Source: Loktanella sp. 3ANDIMAR09
GTDB lineage: Bacteria > Pseudomonadota > Alphaproteobacteria > Rhodobacterales > Rhodobacteraceae
Direction of reading: 5' to 3'
Assembly: GCF_001420005.1 (NCBI RefSeq)
Contig: NZ_LJAK01000009.1
Coordinates: 62,001-126,000 of the forward strand
Length of the DNA stretch: 64,000 bases
Every line of letters starts with the position of its first letter. Positions within the stretch are counted from its first letter, which is position 1. The translations under genes were made by a program, and so were the position numbers. Shown here piece by piece: positions 26,037 to 34,645 of this stretch. The notes under the pieces are model-generated. The model had not been told where the DNA came from, did not search any database, and was given only the letters and a program-made list of their open reading frames with translations.

Positions 26037-27470
26037 ATGTTGATTGCCCCCACCCTGCCCCCTGCTGCCACACCGCGCCGGTCGCGTATCCGCCGTGCCC
26101 TGCTGGGTGGCGGGTTGGCCGATCTGGGCCGCCTGCCCCGCTATGCGGCATTCGCGATCCTGGGGGCCACGCTGATCTGGGCACCGATCACGGGCTATCT
26201 GCGCACGGCACCGCTGACCTACAAATCCAGCACGTCGCTGATCCTGCCCGGTTCGGGGGCATCGGCGTCGCTGAACCTGAACGGCATCGGTCAGGCCAGC
26301 TCTTATGCAAGTTCGGCATTCGCCAGCAACGCGGTCAGCCCGACCGAAACCTACAAACGCCTGCTGAACGCCGACCGCATCCTCGCGGCGGCCGCCCGGT
26401 CACTGGACATCAGCATGCGGGATCTGGGCCGCCCGCGCGTGTCACTGGTCGACCAGACCAGCCTGATCCATTTCGAAATGACAGGCGGCAGCCCCGTCGA
26501 GGCCAAGGCGCGGGGCGAGGCGATCCTGGATGCGTTTTTCACCGAATTGGACGCCCTGCGCGCCGACGAAGTCGCAACCCGCGAGGACAGCGGATTGCAG
26601 GCCATCGCTGATTATCGCGATTCGGTCGCCCAGACCCGGGCCGCCATCAGCACCCTCCAGGACAGCAGCGGATTGCTGTCGGTCGAACAATACGACGTGC
26701 TGATGGACCGGCACCTTGCCCTTGAAACCGGACTGCGCGCCCAGACGGCAACCCTCGCCGAAAAAGAGGCCGCGACAGCCAGCCTTTCGTCACAACTGGG
26801 CGTCAGCGCCGAGGCAGCGGCCCGCACGCTCAAGCTCTTTGCCGACGGTGCCTATCTGTCCTTGCTGGACGAGGCCGCGCGTTTTGCAGCCCAGCTGGCA
26901 GAGGCGCAATCGCAATTCGGTCCGCGCCATCCGCAGGTCGTCACGGCGCGGCAGGGCCACGATACCGCACGCCGCACGGCACAGGACCTCGCGCGTCAGG
27001 TCACTGGTCTGGATGATGCAACACTGGCCGGCCTCGACCTGGCACCTCAGGGCGTGCGGGCGGACCTGCTGGCCCAACTGGTCCAGATGGAGGCAGACAG
27101 CCGCGGCGCGCGCCAACAGCTCGAGGCGCTGCGCGCGCAATACGCCGCCGGTCAGCGCGATCTGGCCGCCAAGGCAGCGGCCGCCGCACAACTTCAGGAC
27201 CTCGAACGTGATTTTTCGGTGGCAGAGGCTGTCTTTGCCTCGGCCATCGCGCGGGCGCAATCCAGCAAATCTGACGTCTACGCGTCCTATCCGCTGGTGC
27301 AGGTCCTGGAAAACCCGTCGCTTGCTGACAGGCCGTCATCCCCCAACCGCAAGCTGGCCTATGCCGCAGGCGGGGCCGCAACGATGATGATGCTGTTCGG
27401 CCTGATGATGGGCTGGATTCGTCTGGCACTGATCAGCCGCCTGCTGACCAAGCCTGAGCGTTCAGCATGA
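26037..27470 (+). CDS. Chain-length determinant/polysaccharide co-polymerase (Wzz/GumC-like), no kinase domain
   Basis: A 477-residue inner-membrane protein. N-terminal TM helix about 36-55, Wzz-type periplasmic region (TYKSSTSLILPGSGASAS), long coiled-coil helices (about 150-420, rich in Ala/Gln/Glu), then the 'SYPLVQVLENPSLADRPSSPNRK' proline-rich motif, of which the PxxP-like part precedes TM2 (about 440-462). It controls polymer length and couples polymerase to export. It lacks the Walker motifs of Wzc-type tyrosine kinases, and none is encoded nearby. AAGGAG at 26024-26029 fits the ATG at 26037. A TTG at 26031 is too close to it. Confidence 0.85.
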   Translation: MLIAPTLPPAATPRRSRIRRALLGGGLADLGRLPRYAAFAILGATLIWAPITGYLRTAPLTYKSSTSLILPGSGASASLNLNGIGQASSYASSAFASNAVSPTETYKRLLNADRILAAAARSLDISMRDLGRPRVSLVDQTSLIHFEMTGGSPVEAKARGEAILDAFFTELDALRADEVATREDSGLQAIADYRDSVAQTRAAISTLQDSSGLLSVEQYDVLMDRHLALETGLRAQTATLAEKEAATASLSSQLGVSAEAAARTLKLFADGAYLSLLDEAARFAAQLAEAQSQFGPRHPQVVTARQGHDTARRTAQDLARQVTGLDDATLAGLDLAPQGVRADLLAQLVQMEADSRGARQQLEALRAQYAAGQRDLAAKAAAAAQLQDLERDFSVAEAVFASAIARAQSSKSDVYASYPLVQVLENPSLADRPSSPNRKLAYAAGGAATMMMLFGLMMGWIRLALISRLLTKPERSA

Positions 27471-28732
27471 CCGACCTCAACCCGGTCGAGCGGTTCATCT
27501 ACAAGACGCTGGTCTACACCTGGCCGCTGTATTTCATCGGCGCGCTCTATGTGGTGGGACCGGTTCTGGCTTGGATGCTGGGGGGCTTGGCCGTGCTGGT
27601 ACTGTTCCTGGGGGATGCCATCCGGGAAGATATGCGCGCGGCAGGGCCGATCCCGCCGGTGGTCTGGATGTGGATCATCGGCATGGCGGTCATGCTGATC
27701 GCACTCTGGGTCGGTCACCTGAACTGGAACATGGGCCTGAAGCAGACGATCAAATCCAGCATCGGATGGGCCAAGGGCTGGGCCCTGATGGCGCTGTTTC
27801 CGCTGGCGGGTGCTGTGCTGCCGATCCGGCGCAGCGTGCTGATCCGGGGGCAATGCGTCATCGGGCTGGGCACATTGATCCTGGCCCCGATCCTGCTGGC
27901 CGCACCACATATCGGATTGCCGGAAAAGATTTTCACCTCACCGCTCAAGGCCGTGGGGGGACCGGGGCCGGAATATTTCTCGGTCTATTTCTTTACCTGG
28001 GACCCCTCCAGTTGGACGCCGCGCTGGCAGTTCTATGCCCCCTGGTCGCCCTTTGCCGCGATGCTGGGCCTGATGATGGTCCTGTTCGCGATGGAAGAGG
28101 ACAACACACGCTGGCGGCGCATCGGGATCGCCGCGGGCATGCTGATGATCCTCGCGTCGAAGTCGCGCATGGGGTTGGTGGGGCTGGTGGCCTGCACGAT
28201 CGGGCCCCGCATGATGCCGTTGCTGTTGCGGGGCTGGGCCTGGCAGGTGGTCGCCGGTCTGACCGCCTCGATGGCGATGCTGGGTGCGACGATGGCGGCG
28301 GCGGCGCTTGATGCCGTGGCCACGTTCAAGGGCGCGCGCGCCGACAGCACGCGGGTCCGCGAAACCCTGCAGCGGATCGCATGGGAACGCTGGAAAAACG
28401 ACGCGGTCTGGTTCGGCCACGGGCGTGTGGCCCCCGGATCGCACGCGGTGGAATACATGCCCATCGGCAGCCACCACACCTGGTATGGGCTGTTGTTCGT
28501 CAAGGGCGTGGTCGGACTGCTGGCGCTGCTGGTGCCCTTTGTCTGGCAGTTGGCCATCGCGATGAAGGACGCCACACTGGGGCCGCGCGGACGGCTGCCG
28601 ATGGGGTTCATGATGACGCTGACCCTGCTGTCCTTCGGGGAAAACGTCGAAATCGAGGCCTATCTGCTGTGGCCAGGCCTGATGCTGCTGGGCATCCACG
28701 CCCGCGAGGTGCGCAGCGCCCCCGCCCTGTGA
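27467..28732 (+). CDS. Wzy-like O-antigen/EPS polymerase (multi-spanning membrane protein)
   Basis: A 421-residue membrane protein with about ten hydrophobic helices and an O-antigen ligase/polymerase-like pattern: a large periplasmic loop (about 160-200), the SKSRMGLVGLV segment following a helix (often SRxG in this superfamily), then WFGHGRVAPGSHAVEYMPIGSHHTWYG, whose HxxW/H pattern resembles the ligase loop. It overlaps the co-polymerase stop in ATGA, so the two are coupled. Its most likely role is joining EPS repeat units in the periplasm. Sequence alone cannot separate polymerase from ligase; the context favours polymerase. Confidence 0.8.
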   Translation: MTDLNPVERFIYKTLVYTWPLYFIGALYVVGPVLAWMLGGLAVLVLFLGDAIREDMRAAGPIPPVVWMWIIGMAVMLIALWVGHLNWNMGLKQTIKSSIGWAKGWALMALFPLAGAVLPIRRSVLIRGQCVIGLGTLILAPILLAAPHIGLPEKIFTSPLKAVGGPGPEYFSVYFFTWDPSSWTPRWQFYAPWSPFAAMLGLMMVLFAMEEDNTRWRRIGIAAGMLMILASKSRMGLVGLVACTIGPRMMPLLLRGWAWQVVAGLTASMAMLGATMAAAALDAVATFKGARADSTRVRETLQRIAWERWKNDAVWFGHGRVAPGSHAVEYMPIGSHHTWYGLLFVKGVVGLLALLVPFVWQLAIAMKDATLGPRGRLPMGFMMTLTLLSFGENVEIEAYLLWPGLMLLGIHAREVRSAPAL

Positions 28733-28800
28733 TGAACGGGCCGTTGTCACCGACGCGCCCCTGCCCCAAGGTATCCGCAGATGCACCACAGGATACCGTC

Positions 28801-29778
28801 ATGACCGATCTCAACCAGCCGCTGGGCGGCAATACCATGCCCCGTTTCGGCGGCCCCGCGACCATGATGCGGCTGCCAGCGCAGCACACTGCCGCCGGGC
28901 TGGATGCCTGTTTCATTGGCGTGCCGCTGGATATCGGCACCTCAAACCGCCCCGGCACGCGCCTCGGTCCGCGCCAGATCCGCGACGAAAGCAGGATGCT
29001 GCGCCCCTACAACATGGCGACCGGGGCTGCGCCCTTTGACAGCTTGCAGGTGGCGGATCTTGGCGACGTGGCCATCAACACATTCGATCTGAAAAAATCG
29101 GTCGGGATCATTGCCGATCACTACCGCGCGGTGCTGGCCCATGACGTGATCCCGCTGACACTGGGTGGGGATCATACGATCACCTGGCCCATCCTGCGGG
29201 CGATTGCCGAAAAACACGGCCCCGTTGCCCTGATCCATGTCGATGCCTACGCCGACACCAACGCAGATATGTTTGGCGAAAAGGTGGCCCACGGCTGTCC
29301 GTTCCGCCGCGCCCACGAGGAAGGTCTGCTGATCGACGACAAGGTGTTCCAGATCGGGTTGCGCGGCACCGGCTACGCCCCCGCCGATTTCGACTGGGGG
29401 CGCGCGCGTGGCTGGTCCGTCATCCCGGCCGAGGCGTGCTGGCACAGATCATTGACCCCGCTGATGGCGCAAATCCGCGACCGGATCGGTGATGCGCCCG
29501 TCTATCTGACCTTTGACATCGACAGTCTGGACCCCGCACTTGCCCCCGGCACGGGCACGGCGGAAATCGGCGGTCTGACAATCCAGCAAGGCATGGAAAT
29601 CGTGCGCGGCTGCGCCGGCCTCAATCTGGTCGGCTGCGATCTGGTCGAGGTCTCGCCGCCCTATGACATGGCCGGCAACACCGCCGTGGCGGGCGCGGGC
29701 CTGCTGTTTGAAATGCTGTGCGCCCTGCCCGGTGTCGCAAGGACCGGACAGGGTGCCACATCCGATATCGCGTTCTAG
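28801..29778 (+). CDS. Agmatinase/ureohydrolase-family protein with altered metal motif
   Basis: A 325-residue arginase/agmatinase-family protein (speB-like), expected to release urea from agmatine or another guanidino compound using two Mn or Ni ions. Metal motifs: GGDHTITWP, HVDAYADTN and FDIDSLDPALAPGTGTAEIGG. The family norm in the second motif is DAHxD, and here the His is Tyr (codon TAC). An N-terminal extension contains the 'PRFGGPATMMRLP' segment typical of the proteobacterial guanidinobutyrase/agmatinase group. AGGA precedes the ATG at 28801. An in-frame ATG at 28732 overlapping the polymerase stop is possible. It converges with an ABC importer and shares CTAG stops with it. Confidence 0.85.
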   Translation: MTDLNQPLGGNTMPRFGGPATMMRLPAQHTAAGLDACFIGVPLDIGTSNRPGTRLGPRQIRDESRMLRPYNMATGAAPFDSLQVADLGDVAINTFDLKKSVGIIADHYRAVLAHDVIPLTLGGDHTITWPILRAIAEKHGPVALIHVDAYADTNADMFGEKVAHGCPFRRAHEEGLLIDDKVFQIGLRGTGYAPADFDWGRARGWSVIPAEACWHRSLTPLMAQIRDRIGDAPVYLTFDIDSLDPALAPGTGTAEIGGLTIQQGMEIVRGCAGLNLVGCDLVEVSPPYDMAGNTAVAGAGLLFEMLCALPGVARTGQGATSDIAF

Positions 29779-30533
29779 CTCTGGGCGCGTTCGGCCCAGC
29801 CTGCGAATATCTTTTCCAGGAAAACGACCGCGTAATACAGCACGATCCCCAACACCGCGAGCGCGATCAGAACGGCAAACATCAACGGGTAATTTCCGTT
29901 CGTCTCACCCGATTTGAACAGCGCGCCCAGACCCCGCCCGTGCGGGCTGACGATTTCCACAAGGTTGGTGCCGATGAACGCCAGCGTCGCCGCCACCTTG
30001 AGCGCGCCAAAGAATTCCGGCAGTGTTTTCGGCAGTGCGATCTTGCGGAAAATCGTGAATTTCGACGCACCCAGCGCGCGCAGGATGTCCCGATATTCCG
30101 GTTCCAGCGTCGACAGACCGATCCCCACCGACACCGCGATCGGAAAGAACGAGATCATGAAGGCCATCAGCACCGTGTTGAAATCATGTTGCCCGATGAA
30201 CAGAAGCGCGATGACGGGCACCAGCGTCGCCTTTGGCACCGCGTTGAACCCGACCAGCAGCGGATACAGCGCGTCCCGCGCAATGCGCGAAAAGCCGATG
30301 ATCATGCCCAGCAATGTGCCGAACACCACGGCCAAAAACAGCCCGACAACGGTCCGCCACAGCGTCTGCCAGCCCATGATCAGGAACAATTCCTTGTACT
30401 GCCAGAACGCGGGCGGCAGGTCGGACGGCGACGCCATCTTGTAGTTCGGCCAACCGTTGACCCAGACCAGAAATTCCCAAAACCCAAGGAAAATCAGGAT
30501 CGACGCGACCGGAACAGCGATCTTGTACAGCAT
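29775..30533 (-). CDS. ABC importer permease (SsuC/TauC/ThiX type)
   Basis: A 252-residue inner-membrane permease of the nitrate/sulfonate/taurine/HMP class. The BPD_transp_1 fold includes the EAA-loop segment DILRALGASKFTIFRKIALPKTLPEFFGAL, which contacts the ATPase, and about six hydrophobic helices. Its ATG overlaps the ATPase stop by 1 base (30533). It is the last gene of a three-gene importer operon (binding protein, ATPase, permease). Confidence 0.92.
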   Translation of the reverse strand: MLYKIAVPVASILIFLGFWEFLVWVNGWPNYKMASPSDLPPAFWQYKELFLIMGWQTLWRTVVGLFLAVVFGTLLGMIIGFSRIARDALYPLLVGFNAVPKATLVPVIALLFIGQHDFNTVLMAFMISFFPIAVSVGIGLSTLEPEYRDILRALGASKFTIFRKIALPKTLPEFFGALKVAATLAFIGTNLVEIVSPHGRGLGALFKSGETNGNYPLMFAVLIALAVLGIVLYYAVVFLEKIFAGWAERAQS

Positions 30534-31375
30534 CAGTGCGCCCCCCCGTCACGGCCCTGTGCGATCTTGATCTGATCGCGCAGGATATGCAGCATGTCCG
30601 CCACCTTGGGCGTATAGAGAACGTCCAGCGTGCGGTCCTCTGGCAGATCGACGTCCATGACATATTGCGTGCGCGCAGGCCGGCCGGACAGCACAATCAC
30701 CTGATCGCCCAGAAACACGCTTTCGCGCAGATCGTGGGTAATCAGCACGGTCGTGAACGGTTCGGCGCGGCGCAGATCGCGCATGGTCTGCCACAGATCC
30801 TCACGCGTGAAAGCATCCAGCGCGCCAAAGGGTTCGTCCATGATCAGCACTTCGGGCTTGTGGACCAGCGACCGGCAAAGCGACGCACGCTGCCGCATCC
30901 CGCCCGACAGTTCAGATGGGCGTTTGTTTTCGAACCCGGTCAGCCCGACCATGTCCAGCAGTTCCATCGCCCGCGCCTCGCGGTCGGCACGCGACATGCG
31001 TGGGGCCACGATTTCCAGCGGCAGGATCACGTTGTCCATGATCGTGCGCCATTCCAGCAGCACCGGGTTCTGAAACGCCATACCGACCGTCTTGCGCGGG
31101 CCCTTGACCCGTTCGCCATGCAGGTAGACCTCACCCTCGTCGGGTTTCATCAGACCGGCCACCAACCGCGTCAACGTGGATTTGCCGCAACCGGACGGCC
31201 CGACCACAGCGGCAAAGGTGCCCGTCGGCACCGACACATCCAGACCGTCCAAAACGGGCAATGGCCCGCTGGCGGTGGCATAGGCGTGTTTCACGCCCTT
31301 GATCTCGATCAGGTTTTCGATGGTGTCCCCCCCTCGTTCTGAAATCGGGCCGCCCGATGGGCGGCCCGTCGTCAT
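30533..31375 (-). CDS. ABC importer ATP-binding protein (SsuB/TauB type)
   Basis: The ATPase of the NMT1/THI5-type importer, up to 280 residues. Motifs: Walker A GPSGCGKST, Q-loop AFQNPVLLEWRT, signature LSGGMRQRASLCRSL, Walker B VLIMDEPFGALD and H-loop LITHDLRES. The only ATG start upstream of the domain is at 31375, immediately after the binding-protein stop (TGA-ATG). It would make the ribosome translate through a 9-base-pair hairpin. The normal family N-terminus begins near 'ENLIEIKG', where a GAGGGGGGGAC ribosome-site-like sequence precedes only an ATC codon. The true start is therefore uncertain. Confidence 0.9.
   Translation of the reverse strand: MTTGRPSGGPISERGGDTIENLIEIKGVKHAYATASGPLPVLDGLDVSVPTGTFAAVVGPSGCGKSTLTRLVAGLMKPDEGEVYLHGERVKGPRKTVGMAFQNPVLLEWRTIMDNVILPLEIVAPRMSRADREARAMELLDMVGLTGFENKRPSELSGGMRQRASLCRSLVHKPEVLIMDEPFGALDAFTREDLWQTMRDLRRAEPFTTVLITHDLRESVFLGDQVIVLSGRPARTQYVMDVDLPEDRTLDVLYTPKVADMLHILRDQIKIAQGRDGGAH
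31347..31367. promoter_or_regulatory. Strong hairpin between binding-protein and ATPase genes
   Basis: GGGCCGCCC-GAT-GGGCGGCCC is a perfect 9-base-pair stem with a 3-base loop, 8-29 bases past the binding-protein stop on the minus strand. It probably protects the 3' end of the binding-protein mRNA and lowers expression of the ATPase and permease, as seen for the opp operon. No T-run follows. Confidence 0.6.
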
Positions 31376-32383
31376 TCAGTTCAGCATACGCGCGTCAGCG
31401 GGCGGCAGATAGCTTGGATCAAAATAGAGAGCTGCGTCAGGCTCATTCACGAACTCATAGACACTCTTGGTCTGTTCGATCGCGCTGGCCATCCGCGCAT
31501 CGTCGATCCCGCCCATGCCGTTCTCGGCCACGTAGTCGGTCAGCACGTTGGCATCGATCGACATTTGCAGACGCTCGGTTTCCAAGGCTGCATCGGCGGC
31601 CGGGTTGCGTTCGATCAGTGCTGCAATCGCCGCATCAGGCGTTGCGATGGCGTCCTTCCAGCCCATCGCCACGGCGGTCAGGAAGCCCGTCACAGCATCC
31701 GGGTTGGCGGCGGCAAAGTCGGTGTTCACGATGATCGCATTGCCATAGAGATCGACACCATAATCCGCCATCAGCAGCGTCGAGATATCGTCAGCCGCGA
31801 CCCCCAGACGTTTGAGGTTCAGCACGGACGAGAACGAAAACCCCGTGATCGCAGCCACTTCGCCTTCGGCCAACATCGGCTCGCGGGTCGGGAAACCGAC
31901 GGGTTCGACCGTGATGCTGCCCATATCCAGACCGGTTTCCGCGGCAAAGATCGGGAACTGCGCCCATGCACCATCGGGCGGCGGGGCGCCCAGAACCTTG
32001 CCCGCAAGGTCGGCCGGGGCCTCGACGCCCAGCGACTTGCGCCCGACCACGGCAAAGGGGGGCTTGTCATAGACCATCATCACGGCCGTCACGGGCGCGC
32101 CGGGGTTCTGGTCAAGGAATCGCATCAGCGAGTTGATGTCAGCGAATCCGATGGGAAAGGCCCCGGTCGCGACCTTGGGGATCGCATCCAGCGAACCCGC
32201 ACCTTCGCTGATCGTGACTTCCAAACCCTGATCGGTGAAATATCCCGCATCAAGTGCATGAAAATAGGGCGCTGCCGGGCCTTCGAATTTCCAGTCCAGC
32301 GAAAACGGCATTTCGGTCTGCGCAATGGCCGGGGCCGCAATCAGGGCCACGGCAGCAGCCAGCATCGAGGTATGAAGCGTCAT
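31376..32383 (-). CDS. ABC importer periplasmic substrate-binding protein (NMT1/THI5-like)
   Basis: A 335-residue secreted protein of the NMT1/THI5 (SsuA/TauA/ThiY) group. The signal peptide is MTLHTSMLAAAVALIAAPAIAQ, and the mature part starts FSLDWKFEGPAAPYFHALDAG, a typical opening in which an aromatic pocket binds a small nitrogen- or sulfur-containing ligand. Then come GAGSLDAIPKVATGAFPIGF and the 'DINSLMRFLDQNPG' segment. The ATG at 32383 has GGGA at good spacing; an ATG at 32395 is an alternative. Its ligand is unknown. Candidates are a pyrimidine/thiamine precursor, riboflavin-like compound or guanidino compound, the last suggested only by the neighbouring ureohydrolase. Confidence 0.88.
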   Translation of the reverse strand: MTLHTSMLAAAVALIAAPAIAQTEMPFSLDWKFEGPAAPYFHALDAGYFTDQGLEVTISEGAGSLDAIPKVATGAFPIGFADINSLMRFLDQNPGAPVTAVMMVYDKPPFAVVGRKSLGVEAPADLAGKVLGAPPPDGAWAQFPIFAAETGLDMGSITVEPVGFPTREPMLAEGEVAAITGFSFSSVLNLKRLGVAADDISTLLMADYGVDLYGNAIIVNTDFAAANPDAVTGFLTAVAMGWKDAIATPDAAIAALIERNPAADAALETERLQMSIDANVLTDYVAENGMGGIDDARMASAIEQTKSVYEFVNEPDAALYFDPSYLPPADARMLN

Positions 32384-32669
32384 GTTTTGTCCCATTCTGA
32401 TGATATCCCGCTGACGCTAGCGACGTGAACGACATCGCGCGAGTCCAATCTTGGCATCGGTCATGCCGGACATGGGGCGCCTCTGGCCTGCCTGAAAACT
32501 AATCACATGCTGGCGGGCGCTGCCAAAGGATTCACGGTTTTGCAAACCCCTCCTGCGGCAGTGCCGCTTGAATTGCGCGCAGCACTCGGCAATCTTGCCC
32601 CGAATGACAGGATTGAAACCGCATGCCGCACCCGGATCGACAGCCAGCGCCCCACAGCAGGGGGCAATC
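32384..32669. other. Divergent intergenic region between the ABC importer and the GlcNAc kinase
   Basis: These 286 bases hold divergent promoters. I see no RNA gene or strong repeat. A purine-rich AGGGGG lies just upstream of the kinase start. No convincing operator for the MarR regulator at 34639 was recognised here. Confidence 0.35.
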
Positions 32670-33554
32670 ATGATCGGCGGGATTGATCTGGGCGGCACCA
32701 AGATCGAGGCGCGCCTGTTCGATGACACGGCAGAGCGGACCCACGATATGCGCCGCGTGCCGACACCGCTGGATGATTTTGATGCACTCTTTGCCGGATT
32801 GACGGCGCAGATCGACTGGTTGCGGGATCAGGCAGGCGACCCCGCTCTGGCCGTTGGCGTCTGCGTGCCCGGCGTGATCGACCCGCAGACCGGCGCGGTC
32901 TGGGCGGCAAACGTGCCGCTGGCGGGGCAGGATCTGGGGGCCGCGCTGACGGCGCATTATGGGCGCAGTTTTCCCGTTGTCGTCGACAGCATGGCCTTTG
33001 CATATTCGGAAACCCACGGTGGGGCCGGTCAGGACGGACGCTGCGTGCTGGGGCTGGTGCTGGGCACGGGTGTCGGGGCCGGGCTGTGCCTGGACGGCGC
33101 ATTTCCACCGCGCGCGGCCGGATTGGCTGTTGAAATCGGCCATGTCGGCGTGCCTGCCCGCGCTTTGGCGCGCCACGGATTGCCCCTCTGGGGCTGTGGG
33201 TGCGGGCGCGCGGGATGCTGGGAAACCTGCATTTCCGGGACGGGTCTGGCGCGGTTGGCGTCCCATGTCACCGGCCAGGCCGGACCCGCGGAACAGGTGA
33301 CGGACCCTGCAACCCTCGACATCTGGGCGGACCTGACCGGCGAGGCGCTGGCCACGTTGCAAAACCTGATCGACCCTGACGTCATCGTCATCGGCGGCGG
33401 TCTGAGCCGGCGCGCCGACCTGATCGCACGTTTGCCAGCGGCACTGGAGATGCATCGACTGGGCCAGACCCGCGCGCCCGCAATCCGCGTGGCGCGGCAT
33501 GGCGACAGTTCAGGCGCGCGCGGTGCGGCCCTGCTTGCTGCGACCCGATGCTGA
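32670..33554 (+). CDS. nagK: ROK-family sugar kinase, probably N-acetylglucosamine kinase
   Basis: A 294-residue ROK kinase that would phosphorylate GlcNAc (or a related sugar) with ATP in the cytoplasm. Motifs: ATP-binding GGIDLGGTKIEARLF, GLVLGTGVGAGLCLDG, the sugar-binding EIGHVGV, the zinc motif WGCGCGRAGCWET (CxCGxxGCxE) and VIGGGLSRR. The ATG at 32670, preceded by AGGGGG, gives the normal start MIGGIDLGGT. It overlaps nagA by 7 bases, which makes GlcNAc the best substrate guess. Confidence 0.88.
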   Translation: MIGGIDLGGTKIEARLFDDTAERTHDMRRVPTPLDDFDALFAGLTAQIDWLRDQAGDPALAVGVCVPGVIDPQTGAVWAANVPLAGQDLGAALTAHYGRSFPVVVDSMAFAYSETHGGAGQDGRCVLGLVLGTGVGAGLCLDGAFPPRAAGLAVEIGHVGVPARALARHGLPLWGCGCGRAGCWETCISGTGLARLASHVTGQAGPAEQVTDPATLDIWADLTGEALATLQNLIDPDVIVIGGGLSRRADLIARLPAALEMHRLGQTRAPAIRVARHGDSSGARGAALLAATRC

Positions 33555-34645
33555 TCGCGCCTGACCTGTTGTGGCAGTCCGGTCGCGGCACGACCGGGAT
33601 GGGCGTCACGCTGGCAGGCGGTCGGGTGATGCGTATCGCCCCCTTGGCCGGGGCAACGCCCGACCTGCGCGTCGCAGTGCTGATGCCGGGTTGCACTGAT
33701 TTGCAGGTGAACGGCGGCGGTGGCGTGTTGTTCAACAATGATCCCACGGTTGACGGACTGGAACGGATCGTCACCGCTCATCAGACCCGCGGCACGGCAG
33801 AGGTCATGGCCACGGTCATCACGGACCACCCCGATGTGACCGAGGCCGCGGCCCAGGCCGTGATCGCCGCCCGCACCATGCCCGGCCTGCTGGGCCTGCA
33901 TATCGAAGGACCGCATATCGCGCTGGCGCGGCGCGGCACCCATGACCCTGACGCCATCCGCCCGCTGGACGCATGCACGGTTGACCTGATCGCGCGGCTG
34001 CGCGCCCATGATGTTCCGGTCATGCTGACCCTCGCGCCCGAATGCAGCGACGCCGGGCTGATGGCCCAGGTTGCGGCCACCGGTGCCATCCTGTCGGCGG
34101 GCCATTCGGATGCGACAGCGCCCCAGACGGCCGCGGCACTGGATGCGGGGATCACCTGTTTCACCCATCTTTTCAACGCGATGCCGCCGATGACGTCGCG
34201 CGCGCCGGGCATGGTTGGTCGCGCACTGCTGTCGCAGGCCTATTGCGGCCTGATCGCGGATGGCATCCACGTGGACTGGGACATGATCCGGATCGCCCTG
34301 GCCGCGCGGCCGGTTGCGGATCGGATGTTCCTCGTCTCGGACGCGATGGCGACGGTCGGCGGCCCGGATGAATTCGACCTCTATGGCCGGACCATCCGTG
34401 TGGCCGACGGGGCGCTGATCAATGCAGAGGGTGCGCTGGCCGGCGCGCATCTGGACATGGCAACGGCCTGTGCCAACATTCATCAACACGCCGGGGTATC
34501 CGTCGCACAGGCCATTCGCATGGCGACCGACATTCCGCGCAGTGTTCTGGGCCTGCGCCCCCGGTCGATCACGCAGGACACCCCGGTGCGTGACCTGCTG
34601 GCACTGGGCGCGGACATGGGGCGCATCATCCTGCCCGATCAATAG
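33548..34645 (+). CDS. nagA: N-acetylglucosamine-6-phosphate deacetylase NagA
   Basis: NagA removes the acetyl group from GlcNAc-6-P to give GlcN-6-P, used for peptidoglycan/chitin amino-sugar recycling. The 365-residue amidohydrolase has the metal Glu in LGLHIEGPHIALARRG, His in GHSDATAPQT, His in THLFNAMPPM and catalytic Asp in LVSDAMATVGG. The 7-base overlap with the upstream kinase indicates translational coupling. The 3' end overlaps the convergent MarR gene by 7 bases. NagB is not in the window. Confidence 0.93.
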   Translation: MLIAPDLLWQSGRGTTGMGVTLAGGRVMRIAPLAGATPDLRVAVLMPGCTDLQVNGGGGVLFNNDPTVDGLERIVTAHQTRGTAEVMATVITDHPDVTEAAAQAVIAARTMPGLLGLHIEGPHIALARRGTHDPDAIRPLDACTVDLIARLRAHDVPVMLTLAPECSDAGLMAQVAATGAILSAGHSDATAPQTAAALDAGITCFTHLFNAMPPMTSRAPGMVGRALLSQAYCGLIADGIHVDWDMIRIALAARPVADRMFLVSDAMATVGGPDEFDLYGRTIRVADGALINAEGALAGAHLDMATACANIHQHAGVSVAQAIRMATDIPRSVLGLRPRSITQDTPVRDLLALGADMGRIILPDQ

